Positions 18,501 through 26,200 of a stretch of DNA of 33,965 nucleotides are shown one piece after another. Source of the stretch: DASYQD01 sp036005845 (GTDB lineage Bacteria; Acidobacteriota; Thermoanaerobaculia; Multivoradales; JAIOJS01); assembly GCA_036005845.1 (NCBI GenBank), contig DASYQD010000076.1, forward strand, positions 1 to 33,965, read 5' to 3'. The position numbers and the translations under genes are program-made. The notes beneath the pieces are model-generated. The model had not been told where the DNA came from and made no database searches. It worked only from the letters and a program-made list of their open reading frames with translations. The first letter of the stretch is position 1. Every line of letters begins with the position of its first letter.

Positions 18501-18966
18501 CGCCGGCGTCAACGACGACCTGGTGATTCCCGCCACCGGCAACATCCTTGACCTCAACCTCTACATCAAGGCGACCCACACCTGGGTCGGCGACCTCAAG
18601 TTCACGCTCTCGAAGGTGAGCGGTCCGAGCGTCGTCGCCTTCGACCGCCCCGGCGTGCCGGCCTCCACCTTCGGCTGCAACAGCGACAACCTCGACAACT
18701 TCCTCGACGACGAGGGCGCGGGCGGCCCGGTCGAGAGCGCCTGCCCGGTCGCACCCGGCGTTTTCTACACGCCGAACAACCCGCTCACCGCCTTCGACAA
18801 CCAAAGCCTCACCGGCACCTGGCGTCTGAACGCGGCGGACCTCGCGAGCTCGGACGTCGGCACTCTCACCCAGTGGTGCATCGTTCCCGTCACCGGTGTG
18901 CCGGTGCTCCTCAGCGACGGCTTCGAGTCAGGGAACCTGTCGGCCTGGGCGGGCAGCATCCCGTAG
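15598..18966 (+). CDS. Large secreted multidomain protein with fibronectin-like and P domains and C-terminal tail
   Basis: The ATG at 15598 has a strong Shine-Dalgarno (AGGAGAAGG, 15586-15594) and gives 1122 residues. The open frame extends upstream, but that part is antisense to the FG-GAP gene. A Sec signal peptide ends near LHA at residue 37. A region like the YEGxLxDxxGxPLxG modules of other secreted proteins follows (about 45-165). Residues about 290-760 resemble a beta-propeller-like exo-alpha-sialidase-type or hypothetical repeat region (YDRHANRWVLTQFAV, GRWGDYSAMEIDP). A fibronectin-III-like domain (about 860-950), a proprotein-convertase P domain (about 955-1100, ending WRLNAADLASSDVGTLTQWCI) and the tail LLSDGFESGNLSAWAGSIP come last. 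No protease triad is visible. It is probably an extracellular or cell-surface protein. A terminator follows. Confidence 0.92.
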   Translation: MRDSRPSIHMTGPWIRWSAVTTAVAASILLSTAPLHAARGNKVLAIPEDAFPTSIRYEGQAKAADGRPLEGKHVVDVAVFDKSGATQLWSERFENVAVSAGQFAVDIGAGQRLGAWPIASMQAVFASNYQVELEVTFDGTKFGPRVGLLPAGHSLESRMVIDGLRQPNDGQRHWNWYDHRSDVSSFQAAVLSPGASGQRSDESGPNRARPFLLKMEGPWLSRPVRELPLAADDPLPAARGEEGERPAVDAELENGVAVKEINPPRHESLVDELGRPFGTVARQEADELAIRSRQAAMGPQLQTPSPSVNFEGVNNIDGFYPPDIEMAVGPNHIVQVTNVSFAIYDKTGAVVNAPVHTNQLWSGMPASEPCRTENDGDAIFLYDRHANRWVLTQFAVPSGSERVCFAVSTTSDPTGTYYLYAMPSQRFPDYFKIGVWPDPANNAYFLGTNSGQQGQYDVYAIDRDHLLSGSLPRTAQFFQSMPNLQMPADNDGPNPPPAGSPGIFYSFRDGGEPYFGSPPADSLDIREYHIDWSNSANSTFTLVQSLTAADGFANFNWTICGFFVNNCLPQPGTSVAIDSASWWPMQRLAYRNFGTSQSLVGAWTVDTMASGNHAAPRWFELRRTTQTSGNWSIFQQGTHSPDGDSGDHRWMPSIAMDGSANIAIGFSAVNAATNTFPSIRYAARLAGDTPGTLQTEVVMQAGSGSQTGSAGRWGDYSAMEIDPVDDCTFWYTNEYLTTTGGAPWRTRIAAFRFPSCGSPEFSLNATPSVMTVCAPNNAVYTVNAAYFGGLTDAINLSASGNPAGTTVGFSTTPLTTGSLSSTMTISGITAANNGLHSITVTGDTGTINHNSVVQLQVGGPLAPTLVSPADSSTPATTQPTFQWSSVVSATGYTIEIATDAAFTTIVSTGTPSGTSFTPAAALAVGTQHWWRVRATNGCGSGPNSAVRTFTTPVVYCRTLSLAIPDGVAAGVNDDLVIPATGNILDLNLYIKATHTWVGDLKFTLSKVSGPSVVAFDRPGVPASTFGCNSDNLDNFLDDEGAGGPVESACPVAPGVFYTPNNPLTAFDNQSLTGTWRLNAADLASSDVGTLTQWCIVPVTGVPVLLSDGFESGNLSAWAGSIP

Positions 18967-18991
18967 CGCTATCGGTAACCGTGCGAGTCAG

Positions 18992-19020
18992 GGGCCGCGG
19001 CACCACGCCGCGGCCCTTTT
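18992..19020 (+). terminator. Rho-independent terminator after the P-domain protein gene
   Basis: A perfect 9-bp GC stem, GGGCCGCGG (18992-19000) with CCGCGGCCC (19008-19016), and a 7-base loop are followed by TTTT (19017-19020). It starts 25 bases after the stop codon and separates the secreted-protein gene from the zinc operon. Confidence 0.75.
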
Positions 19021-19050
19021 CATTGGCGGGCAGGAGCAAGGTCGAACGCA

Positions 19051-19071
19051 AATGAGATATCATTCTCAATT
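19051..19071 (+). promoter_or_regulatory. Fur/Zur-type operator upstream of the zinc operon
   Basis: An AT-rich dyad in GC-rich surroundings, TGAGA-N6-TCTCA (19053-19068) with flanking AA and AATT, resembles Fur-family boxes of the TGAnAATnATTnTCA kind, with one extra central base. It contains TATCAT (19058-19063), a good -10 hexamer, so a bound repressor would block the promoter. It lies directly before the regulator gene of the zinc operon, as expected for an autoregulated Zur system. Confidence 0.6.
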
Positions 19072-19104
19072 GTGCGACGCGCCGCTCCCGCTCACGGGTC
19101 CGCC

Positions 19105-19482
19105 ATGCAGCGGCAGACGCGGCAGCGCGATGCGATTCGTGCCGCGCTAGCCGCCGCGGCTCGTCCACTCTCGCCGCAGGAAGTGCTGAGCGTGGCGCGG
19201 CGGACGCTGCCGAGCCTCGGCATCGCCACGGTCTATCGCACCGTCAAGGCGTTGCTCGGCGAAGGCGCTCTGCACGCCGTGGAGCTGCCGGGCGCGCCGG
19301 CGCGCTACGAGCTGGCCGGCAAGCGGCACCACCACCACTTCCACTGCCGCGCCTGCGACGGGGTGTTCGAGGTGGAGGCGTGCCCGGCCGGCATCCGGCG
19401 GCTGCTGCCCGGCGGCTTCCGGCTGGAGCGCCACGAGATCATCCTCTACGGGCTCTGCGCCGCGTGCGAGGGCTCGCGATGA
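19105..19482 (+). CDS. zur: Fur-family transcriptional regulator, probably Zur
   Basis: The ATG at 19105 gives 125 residues beginning MQRQTRQRDAI, the usual Fur start; a GTG at 19072 in the same frame would add 11 residues and lies 8 bases after a -10-like hexamer. The winged-helix DNA-binding part includes LGIATVYRTVKAL (residues 38-50). The metal part has HHHHFHCRACDGVFEVEACP (75-94), with Cys81/Cys84, and a second CxxC, Cys118/Cys121, forming the structural zinc site. Family members repress uptake genes when metal is replete. Zur is favoured over Fur because the next three genes encode a ZnuABC-type transporter and the stop codon overlaps the znuA start (ATGA). The dyad at 19051-19071 is the likely binding site. 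Confidence 0.88.
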   Translation: MQRQTRQRDAIRAALAAAARPLSPQEVLSVARRTLPSLGIATVYRTVKALLGEGALHAVELPGAPARYELAGKRHHHHFHCRACDGVFEVEACPAGIRRLLPGGFRLERHEIILYGLCAACEGSR

Positions 19483-20381
19483 GCGGCGCTCGTTCGCCAG
19501 TCGGCGGTCGCGCCGCATGGGCGATCTTCGTCGTCGCCTTCGTGATCGCCGCCATCGCGGTGTCCTGGCGGGCGCAGGGACGCTCCACCGCGCCGACGCG
19601 GCTGCGCGTCGTCGCCACCGTGCCGCCGCAGGCCTGGCTGGTGAAGCGGCTTGGCGGCGACCGCGTCGACGTCGACGTGCTGCTGCCGCCCGGCGCCTCC
19701 GAGCACACCTACGAGCCGACGCCGCAGCAGGTGGCGCGGCTCGCCGACGCGCGGCTGGTGGTCGAGGTGGGGCACCCGTCGCTGCTCTTCGAACGTCGTC
19801 TGCTCGACGCCATGCTGGTGCGCGAGCCGCAGCCGCTGGTGGTCGAGATGGTGCCCGCCGGCGCGGCGAGCCCGGCGAAGCCGCACGACCACGGCAGCGA
19901 CCCGCACGTCTGGCTCTCGCCGCGCGCCATGCGCGCCGCGGCGGGCGACGTCGAGGCGGCGCTCGAGCGGCTCGATCCCGCCGGCGTACCGCTCTACCGG
20001 GCCAACTTGCGCGCCACCGTCGCCGACGTCGACCGTCTCGACAGCGATCTGCGCCGCGAGCTCGGCCGCCTGCGCCAGCGCCGCTTCCTCGTCTACCACC
20101 CGGCGTGGGGCTACTTCGCGCGCGACTATGGCCTCCAGCAGGTGGCGATCGAGACGGACGGCAAGGAGCCGAGCCCGCGCCGCCTCGTCGAGCTGGTGGA
20201 AGAGGCGCGGCGCGCCGGCACGCGCACGGTCTTCGTGCAGCGCGGCGAGTACGCCCGGCCGGCGCAGGCGATCGCCGAGGAGCTGGGCGCGAAGGTGGTG
20301 GCGCTCGAACCGCTGGCCGAGGACTGGCCGGGCACACTGCGGCACACGGCGGCTGCGCTCCGCGAGGCCGCCGGTGGCTGA
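19479..20381 (+). CDS. znuA: Zinc ABC transporter substrate-binding protein
   Basis: The ATG at 19479 overlaps the regulator stop and gives 300 residues of the cluster A-I (ZnuA/TroA) binding-protein family. A hydrophobic segment at residues 12-29 acts as a signal or membrane anchor; there is no lipobox Cys. Metal ligands are visible: GASEHTYEP with His76, DPHVWLSP with His143, and VYHPAWGYFARDYGL with His207. The His-rich loop of many ZnuA proteins is reduced to KPHDHGSDPH. The position that is Asp or Glu in manganese-binding relatives appears as Gln254 in VFVQRGE, which fits zinc rather than manganese. It captures periplasmic Zn(II) and delivers it to ZnuB. The 3' end overlaps the ATPase gene by 8 bases. 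Confidence 0.92.
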   Translation: MSGARSPVGGRAAWAIFVVAFVIAAIAVSWRAQGRSTAPTRLRVVATVPPQAWLVKRLGGDRVDVDVLLPPGASEHTYEPTPQQVARLADARLVVEVGHPSLLFERRLLDAMLVREPQPLVVEMVPAGAASPAKPHDHGSDPHVWLSPRAMRAAAGDVEAALERLDPAGVPLYRANLRATVADVDRLDSDLRRELGRLRQRRFLVYHPAWGYFARDYGLQQVAIETDGKEPSPRRLVELVEEARRAGTRTVFVQRGEYARPAQAIAEELGAKVVALEPLAEDWPGTLRHTAAALREAAGG

Positions 20382-21195
20382 GCCACGCCCCACGCCGCTC
20401 ATCGCTCTGCGCAACGTCTCGTTCGCCTACGACGACGAGCCGATCCTCGACGGCGTCAGCCTCGACGTCGGCCGCCGCGACTTCCTCGCCGTCATCGGTC
20501 CCAACGGCGGCGGCAAGACGACGCTGCTCAAGGTGATGCTCGGGCTGCTGCAGCCGCGCTCGGGCACCGTGGTCCGCTTCCCCACCCGCGCCAGCGCGCT
20601 GGGTCAATCCTTTCAGCGCGCAGGCGCGCTGGATAAACCTATTCAGCGCGCAGGCGCGCTCGGCTACGTGCCGCAGTTCGCCACCTTCGACCGCGACTTT
20701 CCGTTGCGCGTGCGCGAGGTGGTGCAGATGGGCCGCCTCGCCGTGCGCGGCCGCTTCGCGCGTTACACCTCCGCGGACCGCATCGCCGTTGCGAAGGCAC
20801 TCGCGCAGCTCGGCCTCGCACCGATCGCGGAGCATCCGGTGGGCCGCCTCTCCGGCGGCCAGCTCCAGCGCACGCTCATCGCCCGCGCCCTCGTCGGCGA
20901 GCCGGAGGTGCTGTTGCTCGACGAGCCGCTGGCCTCGGTCGACGCCGAGTTCCGCGACAAGCTGGTCGACACGCTGCGCGAGCTGCACGCGACGATGCCG
21001 ATCGTCGTCGTCACCCACGACCTGACGCCATTCGCCGGCGTCGTGCGCCAGATCGCCTGCATGAACCGGCGTTTGCACTACCACCCCGAAGGGCGCCTCA
21101 CTCCGGAGATGCTCGAGGAGGTCTACGGCTGCCCGGTAGAGCTCATCACCCACGGGGTGCCGCATCGCGTGCTCGGCCATCACGCGCACGAATGA
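20374..21195 (+). CDS. znuC: Zinc ABC transporter ATPase with repeat-derived insertion
   Basis: The GTG at 20374, six bases after a GAGG Shine-Dalgarno, gives 273 residues. All ABC motifs are present: Walker A GPNGGGKTT, Q-loop GYVPQ (Gln101), signature LSGGQLQR, Walker B LLLDEP and the H-loop VVVTHD. It energises zinc import with ZnuB. The segment between Walker A and the Q-loop is about 20 residues longer than usual because of QRAGAL-containing repeats (about residues 72-96) encoded by a 30-bp tandem array of palindromes. That length equals two 30-bp units, so the insertion keeps frame. The insert lies on a surface-exposed beta-sheet edge before the Q-loop and need not abolish activity, but this is unproven. 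Confidence 0.93.
   Translation: MAEPRPTPLIALRNVSFAYDDEPILDGVSLDVGRRDFLAVIGPNGGGKTTLLKVMLGLLQPRSGTVVRFPTRASALGQSFQRAGALDKPIQRAGALGYVPQFATFDRDFPLRVREVVQMGRLAVRGRFARYTSADRIAVAKALAQLGLAPIAEHPVGRLSGGQLQRTLIARALVGEPEVLLLDEPLASVDAEFRDKLVDTLRELHATMPIVVVTHDLTPFAGVVRQIACMNRRLHYHPEGRLTPEMLEEVYGCPVELITHGVPHRVLGHHAHE
20591..20660. repeat. In-frame tandem array of GC-rich palindromes within znuC
   Basis: Two copies of a 19-bp sequence (20612-20630 and 20642-20660) repeat with a 30-bp period. Each contains the hyphenated palindrome CAGCGCGCAGGCGCGCTG or a one-base variant. A shorter related palindrome, CCAGCGCGCTGG (20591-20602), precedes them. The spacers (TCAATCC, ATAAACCTA) are AT-rich compared with the gene. 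It resembles REP-type sequences but sits inside a coding region. Confidence 0.85.
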
Positions 21196-22031
21196 CGATG
21201 GACGCGCTCGCTCATCTGCTGTCGTTCGAGTTCGTGCGTCACGCGCTGGTCGCCGGCCTGCTCGCCAGCGTGCTCTGCGGCGTCGTCGGCACCTTCGTGG
21301 TGGTCAAGCGGCTGGTCTTCATCAGTGGCGGCATCAGCCACGCGGCCTTCGGCGGCCTCGGCCTCTGCTATTGGCTCGGCGTCGACTATCGCTGGGGCGC
21401 CAGCGCCGTGGCGGTGGGCTCGGCGCTGGCGCTCGCCGGCGCCGGCCGCGATCGCGGGCGCTCGCACGACGCGACCATCGGCATCCTGTGGGCCGTCGGC
21501 ATGGCGCTCGGCATCGTCTTCCTCCATCTCACGCCCGGCTACGCGCCCAACCTGCAGACGTATCTCTTCGGCAACATCCTGACCGTCACCGCGCAGGACG
21601 TGCGGCTCACCGCCGGGCTCGTCGTCGTGCTCGTCGCGCTGCTGGCGCTCTTCTGGAAGGAGCTCGTGGCAGTCGCCTTCGACGAGGCGTTCGCTGCGGT
21701 GCAGGGCGTGCCGGTGCGGCTCGCGCTCGCCGGGCTGATGGTGGCGATCGCGCTCGCCGTCGTCTTCCTCATCCAGCTCGTCGGCACGCTGCTGGTGATC
21801 GCGCTGCTCACCATTCCGCCGGCGCTGGCGCTGCGCCTCGCCAACGGCTTCCTGGCGGTGATGGTGACCGCCACCCTCGCCGGCGCGTTGATGACGCTCG
21901 GCGGGCTGGCGCTCTCCTACTCCTTCGACCTGCCATCCGGCCCGGCCGTGGTGCTGCTCGGCGCCGTCCTGCTGCTGCTCGTCGACGGCGCCCAACGCGT
22001 CCGTCGATACACGGCACGCAGGCTGGAGTAG
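21192..22031 (+). CDS. znuB: Zinc ABC transporter permease
   Basis: The ATG at 21192 overlaps the znuC stop (ATGA) and gives 279 residues of the ABC-3 permease family. Six to eight hydrophobic helices are visible, along with the conserved GGISHAAFGGLGL segment (about residues 46-58), TYLFGNILTV, and the coupling-helix region VAFDEAFAAVQGVP. It forms the membrane channel that moves Zn(II) from ZnuA to the cytoplasm, driven by ZnuC. A second ATG at 21198 is possible. The next gene begins only 12 bp downstream. Confidence 0.93.
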   Translation: MTMDALAHLLSFEFVRHALVAGLLASVLCGVVGTFVVVKRLVFISGGISHAAFGGLGLCYWLGVDYRWGASAVAVGSALALAGAGRDRGRSHDATIGILWAVGMALGIVFLHLTPGYAPNLQTYLFGNILTVTAQDVRLTAGLVVVLVALLALFWKELVAVAFDEAFAAVQGVPVRLALAGLMVAIALAVVFLIQLVGTLLVIALLTIPPALALRLANGFLAVMVTATLAGALMTLGGLALSYSFDLPSGPAVVLLGAVLLLLVDGAQRVRRYTARRLE

Positions 22032-22034
22032 CAT
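22029..22034 (+). promoter_or_regulatory. Possible -10 element (TAGCAT) just before the amino-acid dehydrogenase start
   Basis: TAGCAT ends 9 bases before the ATG at 22044, overlaps the znuB stop codon, and is not accompanied by a Shine-Dalgarno at normal spacing. It could drive a leaderless transcript. No -35 is evident, so confidence is low. Confidence 0.25.
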
Positions 22035-22043
22035 CCGCGCCGC

Positions 22044-23123
22044 ATGCCGGAAACCACCCCTCACGATCTCGAATCCGTCATCCGCGACTGGGACGGCGAG
22101 GCGTCCATCGCCCGCTTCGACCGCGAGAGCGGCGCCTGGATCTTCATCGCCCTGCACTCCACCGCCCTCGGCCCCGCCCTCGGCGGCACGCGGATGCGCA
22201 TCTACCCCACGCCCGCCGACGGCCTGCGCGATGCGCAGCGCCTCGCCGAGAGCATGACCTCGAAGTGGGCGACGCTCGAGCAGCCGATGGGCGGCGGCAA
22301 GGCGGTGCTCGCCATCCCGGCGCCGCTCGAGGGCGAGGCGCGCCGCGGGCTGCTGCGCCGCTACGGCCGGCTGGTGGAGAGCCTGCGCGGCACCTTCGGC
22401 ACCGGCGAGGACCTCGGCACCACGCCCGAGGACCTCGCGGTCGTCGCCGAGAGCACGCGCTACGTGCACGGCGTCGAGCCCGGCGGCAGCGTTACCGACC
22501 CCGGCCCGTTCACCGCCCGCGCCGTGCGGCGCGGCATCGAGGCCGCCGTGCGCCACGTGCTCGCCCGCGACGACCTGCGCGGCGTGACGGTGCTGGTGCA
22601 GGGCGTCGGCGACGTCGGCTACCCGCTCGCCCGCGAGCTCGCCGAGCTGGGCGCCCGCCTGCTGGTGAGCGACGTCGACTCCGGCCGCATCGAGCGCGCC
22701 GTGACCACGCTGGGCGCCACCGCGGTGGCGCCGGAAGAGGCCTGGGACGCGCCCTGCGACGTCTTCGCGCCCTGCGCCATCGGCGGCGTGCTGTCGTCGT
22801 CGACCATCCCGCGCCTGCAGTGCCGCATCGTCGCCGGCTCCGCCAACGCGCAGCTCGAGACGCGCGAGGACGAGGCGCGGCTCGCCGAGCGCGGCATCGT
22901 CTACGTGCCCGACTACGTGGTCAACGCCGGCGGCGCCTACGCCTTCGCCCTCCTCGGCCGCGGCGAGCACGACGAGGCCACGCTGTTCGGCCGCATGGAC
23001 TACGTGGGCGAGATCGTCGCCGCCGTGCTCGCCGAGTCGAAGGCCGAGGGCACCTCGCCGCTCGAGGCGGCCGGCCGCCGCGTCGCGCGCGCGCTGTCCC
23101 GTGGCCGCGCACCGGCGAGCTGA
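22044..23123 (+). CDS. Leu/Phe/Val dehydrogenase family protein
   Basis: The 359-residue product matches NAD-dependent branched-chain or aromatic amino-acid dehydrogenases in length and motifs: LGGTRMRIYP, MTSKWATLEQPMGGGKAV with Lys74 and Lys86 at the positions of the substrate-binding and catalytic Lys of leucine dehydrogenase, GEDLGTTPED, and the Rossmann motif VQGVGDVGYPLARELAELG with an acidic DVD at the end of the second strand. These enzymes reversibly deaminate L-Leu, Val, Ile or Phe to the 2-oxo acid. It lies 12 bp after znuB, so it may be read with the zinc operon, though no functional link is obvious. The preferred amino acid cannot be fixed from the sequence. A PMGG in place of the more frequent AxLxxGGGK context is minor. 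Confidence 0.9.
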   Translation: MPETTPHDLESVIRDWDGEASIARFDRESGAWIFIALHSTALGPALGGTRMRIYPTPADGLRDAQRLAESMTSKWATLEQPMGGGKAVLAIPAPLEGEARRGLLRRYGRLVESLRGTFGTGEDLGTTPEDLAVVAESTRYVHGVEPGGSVTDPGPFTARAVRRGIEAAVRHVLARDDLRGVTVLVQGVGDVGYPLARELAELGARLLVSDVDSGRIERAVTTLGATAVAPEEAWDAPCDVFAPCAIGGVLSSSTIPRLQCRIVAGSANAQLETREDEARLAERGIVYVPDYVVNAGGAYAFALLGRGEHDEATLFGRMDYVGEIVAAVLAESKAEGTSPLEAAGRRVARALSRGRAPAS

Positions 23124-23149
23124 CGGCGTTCAAACAAGCGTTTTAGAAT
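23120..23149 (+). promoter_or_regulatory. Candidate promoter for the Asp-box protein gene
   Basis: CTGACG (23120-23125) and TAGAAT (23144-23149) are spaced by 18 bases, in an AT-richer stretch that overlaps the dehydrogenase stop codon. The predicted leader of about 55 bases holds a small hairpin (23157-23176) and the GGAGG before the TTG start. Confidence 0.35.
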
Positions 23150-23211
23150 GGTGGCACCTGGGTTTATTCAACCAGGGCGTCCTGCCCGCAAATGGATCCC
23201 GGAGGTCGAGC

Positions 23212-26200
23212 TTGGCCAGAGCCCCGCAGCTGAAGAAGGTCGCCGGTCTGTTTCTCGCTGCCGCCATCGCCGCCGCACCGCTGGTCGCCAAGAAGGGCGA
23301 CGCCGATAAACCGAAAGACGAGGAGAAGAAAGAAGCTTTCTCCTCCTCCACCTTCAAGGGCCTCGCGCTGCGCGAGATCGGTCCGGCCCTCACCTCCGGC
23401 CGCGTCGTCGACATCGCGGTCGACCCCACCAACCACGCGGTGCGCTACGTGGCCGCGGCCTCGGGCGGCGTGTGGAAGACCACCAACGCCGGCACGACCT
23501 GGAAGCCGATCTTCGACGGCCAGGTGAGCTACTCGATCGGCTGCGTCGTGCTCGACCCCAACAACCCGCTGGTCGTCTGGGTGGGCACCGGCGAGAACAA
23601 CAGCCAGCGCAGCGTCGGCTACGGCGACGGCGTCTACAAGTCGACCGACGGCGGCGCCAGCTGGAAGCGCGTCGGCCTGGAGAGCTCGGAGCACATCGGC
23701 AAGATCCTCGTCGACCCCGCCAACGGCGACCGCGTCTTCGTCGCCGCCCAAGGCCCGCTGTGGAAAGACGGCGGCGACCGCGGCCTCTACCGCACCCTCG
23801 ACGGCGGCCGCACCTGGAAGCAGGTGCTCGACGTCAGCGAGCGGACCGGCATCACCGACGTGGTCATGGACCCGCGCGACCAGGACACGCTGTGGGCCGC
23901 CTCCTACCAGCGGCGCCGCCACGTCTGGACGCTGATCGACGGCGGCCCGGAGTCGACGATCTACAAGTCCACCGACGGCGGCGAGTCGTGGCGCAAGGTC
24001 GAGAAGGGCCTGCCCGAGGGCGACCGCGGCCGCATCGGCCTCGGCATCTCTCCCGTCGACCCCAACGTGCTCTACGCCTGGATCGAGGCCACCGGCGACA
24101 AGGGCGGCTTCTTCCGCTCGGGCAACGGCGGCGAGAGCTGGGAGAAGAAGAGCGGCTACGTCTCGTCGAGCCCGCAGTACTACCAGGAGCTGGTGGTCGA
24201 CCCCAAGCGCCTCGACCGCGTCTACGCCATGGACACCACGATCCACGTCAGCGAGGACGGCGGCAAGAACTGGTCGACCGGCCTCGAGCACAGCAAGCAC
24301 GTCGACAACCACGCGCTGTGGATCGACCCCGACGACACCGACCACCTGATCAACGGCAACGACGGCGGCGTCTACGAGAGCTGGGACCGCGGCAAGAACT
24401 GGCGCTACACCGAGAACCTGCCGATCACCCAGTTCTACCGCGTCAGCGTCGACAACGACCTGCCCTTCTACAACGTCTACGGCGGCACGCAGGACAACGA
24501 GAGCCTCGGCGGTCCCTCGCGCACGATCAACGTCAACGGCATCGTCAACTCCGACTGGATCGTCACCTTGGGCGGCGACGGCTTCGAGACGGTGATCGAC
24601 CCCGAGGATCCCAACGTCGTCTACTCGCAGTTCCAGCACGGCAACCTCTTCCGCTACGACAAGAAGAGCGGCGAGATCGTCGACATCCAGCCGCAGCCGG
24701 GACCGGGTGAGCCGGCGAGCCGCTGGAACTGGGACTCGGCGCTGATCATCTCGCCGCACCTGCACACCCGGCTCTACTTCGGCGCCCAGCGCCTGTTCAA
24801 GACCGACGACCGCGGCAACAGCTGGCAGGCGGTGTCGCCCGACCTGACGCGGCAGATCGACCGCAACAAGCTGAAGGTGATGGGCCGCGTGTGGAGCGTC
24901 GACGCGGTGGCGAAGAACGCCTCGACGTCGTTTTACGGCAACATCGTCTCGCTCGCCGAGTCGCCGCTGGTCGAAGGGCTGCTCTACGTCGGCACCGACG
25001 ACGGCCTGATCCAGGTCTCCGAGGACGGCGGCGCCACGTGGCGCAAACAGGAGAAGTTCCCCGGCGTCCCCGACATGACCTACGTCTCCGACCTCGAGCC
25101 GTCGCGCCAGGACAAGGACACCGTCTACGCCACCTTCGACAACCACAAGATGGGCGACTTCGCGCCCTACGTGCTGAAGAGCACCGACCGCGGCCGCACC
25201 TGGACCTCGGTCGCCGGCGACCTGCCGAAGAAGGGCACCGTCTACGCGCTGGCCCTCGACGGCGAGCTGCCCGATCTCATCTTCGCCGGCACCGAGTACG
25301 GGCTCTGGTTCACCCGCGACGGCGGCAAGAAGTGGCTCGAGCTCGAGGGCGGCGGCCTGCCGCCGATCGCGGTGCGCGACCTCGATATCCAGCGGCGCGA
25401 GAACGACCTCGTCCTCGCCACCTTCGGCCGCGGCTTCTGGGTGCTCGACGACTACACGCCGCTGCGCACCGCCGGCCGCGAAGCGCTGGAGAAGGGGCCC
25501 ATCCTCTTCCCGGTACGCGACGCGCTCGCCTACATGGAGCGCTATCCGCAGGGCGGCAGCAAGAAGTCGTTCAACGGCGAGACCTGGTTCACCGCCGACA
25601 ACCCGCCCTTCGGCGCCGTCTTCACTTACTACCTCAAGGACGAGCTCAAGTCGCCGAAGGAGCGCCGCCAGGAGGAGGAGGGCAAGCTCGAAGAGAAGGG
25701 GCAGGACGTGCTCTACCCCACCTGGGAGCAGCTCCGCGCCGAGGACCGCGCCGAGGACCCGGCGATCCTGCTCACCGTCACCGACGTGCAGGGCAACGTG
25801 CTGCGCCGTCTCACTGGGCCGGCGTCGAAGGGCGTGCACCGGGTGGCCTGGGACCTGCGCTGGCCCTCCACCGAGCCGGCGCGCACCGGGCCGCCGCCGG
25901 AGTCGGAGGGCGAGGACGACAACGGCCCCACCGGCTCGATGGTGCTGCCCGGCAGCTACCGCGTGCAGCTAGCGCAGCGCGTCGACGGCGTGGTGACGCC
26001 GCTGGGCGAGCCGCAGACCTTCAACGTCAAGCCGCTCGCCAACACCACGCTGCCCGCCGCCGACCGTGCCGCGCTGGTGGCCTTCCAGCGCCAGACCGCC
26101 GAGCTGCAGCGCGCGGCGCTCGGCGCCCGCCGCGCCAGCGGCGAGCTGCAGAAGCGGCTCGACGCGTTGATCCAGGCCATCGCCGACACGCCGCGCGCCG

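Noticed and set aside
23157..23176. Hairpin after the amino-acid dehydrogenase as a terminator
   Set aside because: The stem is short with a bulge and no T-run follows. It falls in the probable leader of the next gene, so I do not call it a terminator.
23164..25839. An 891-codon open frame on the minus strand
   Set aside because: It is antisense to the Asp-box protein, whose repeats and signal peptide are clear. The antisense translation is a Val/Ala/Asp-rich shadow without domains.
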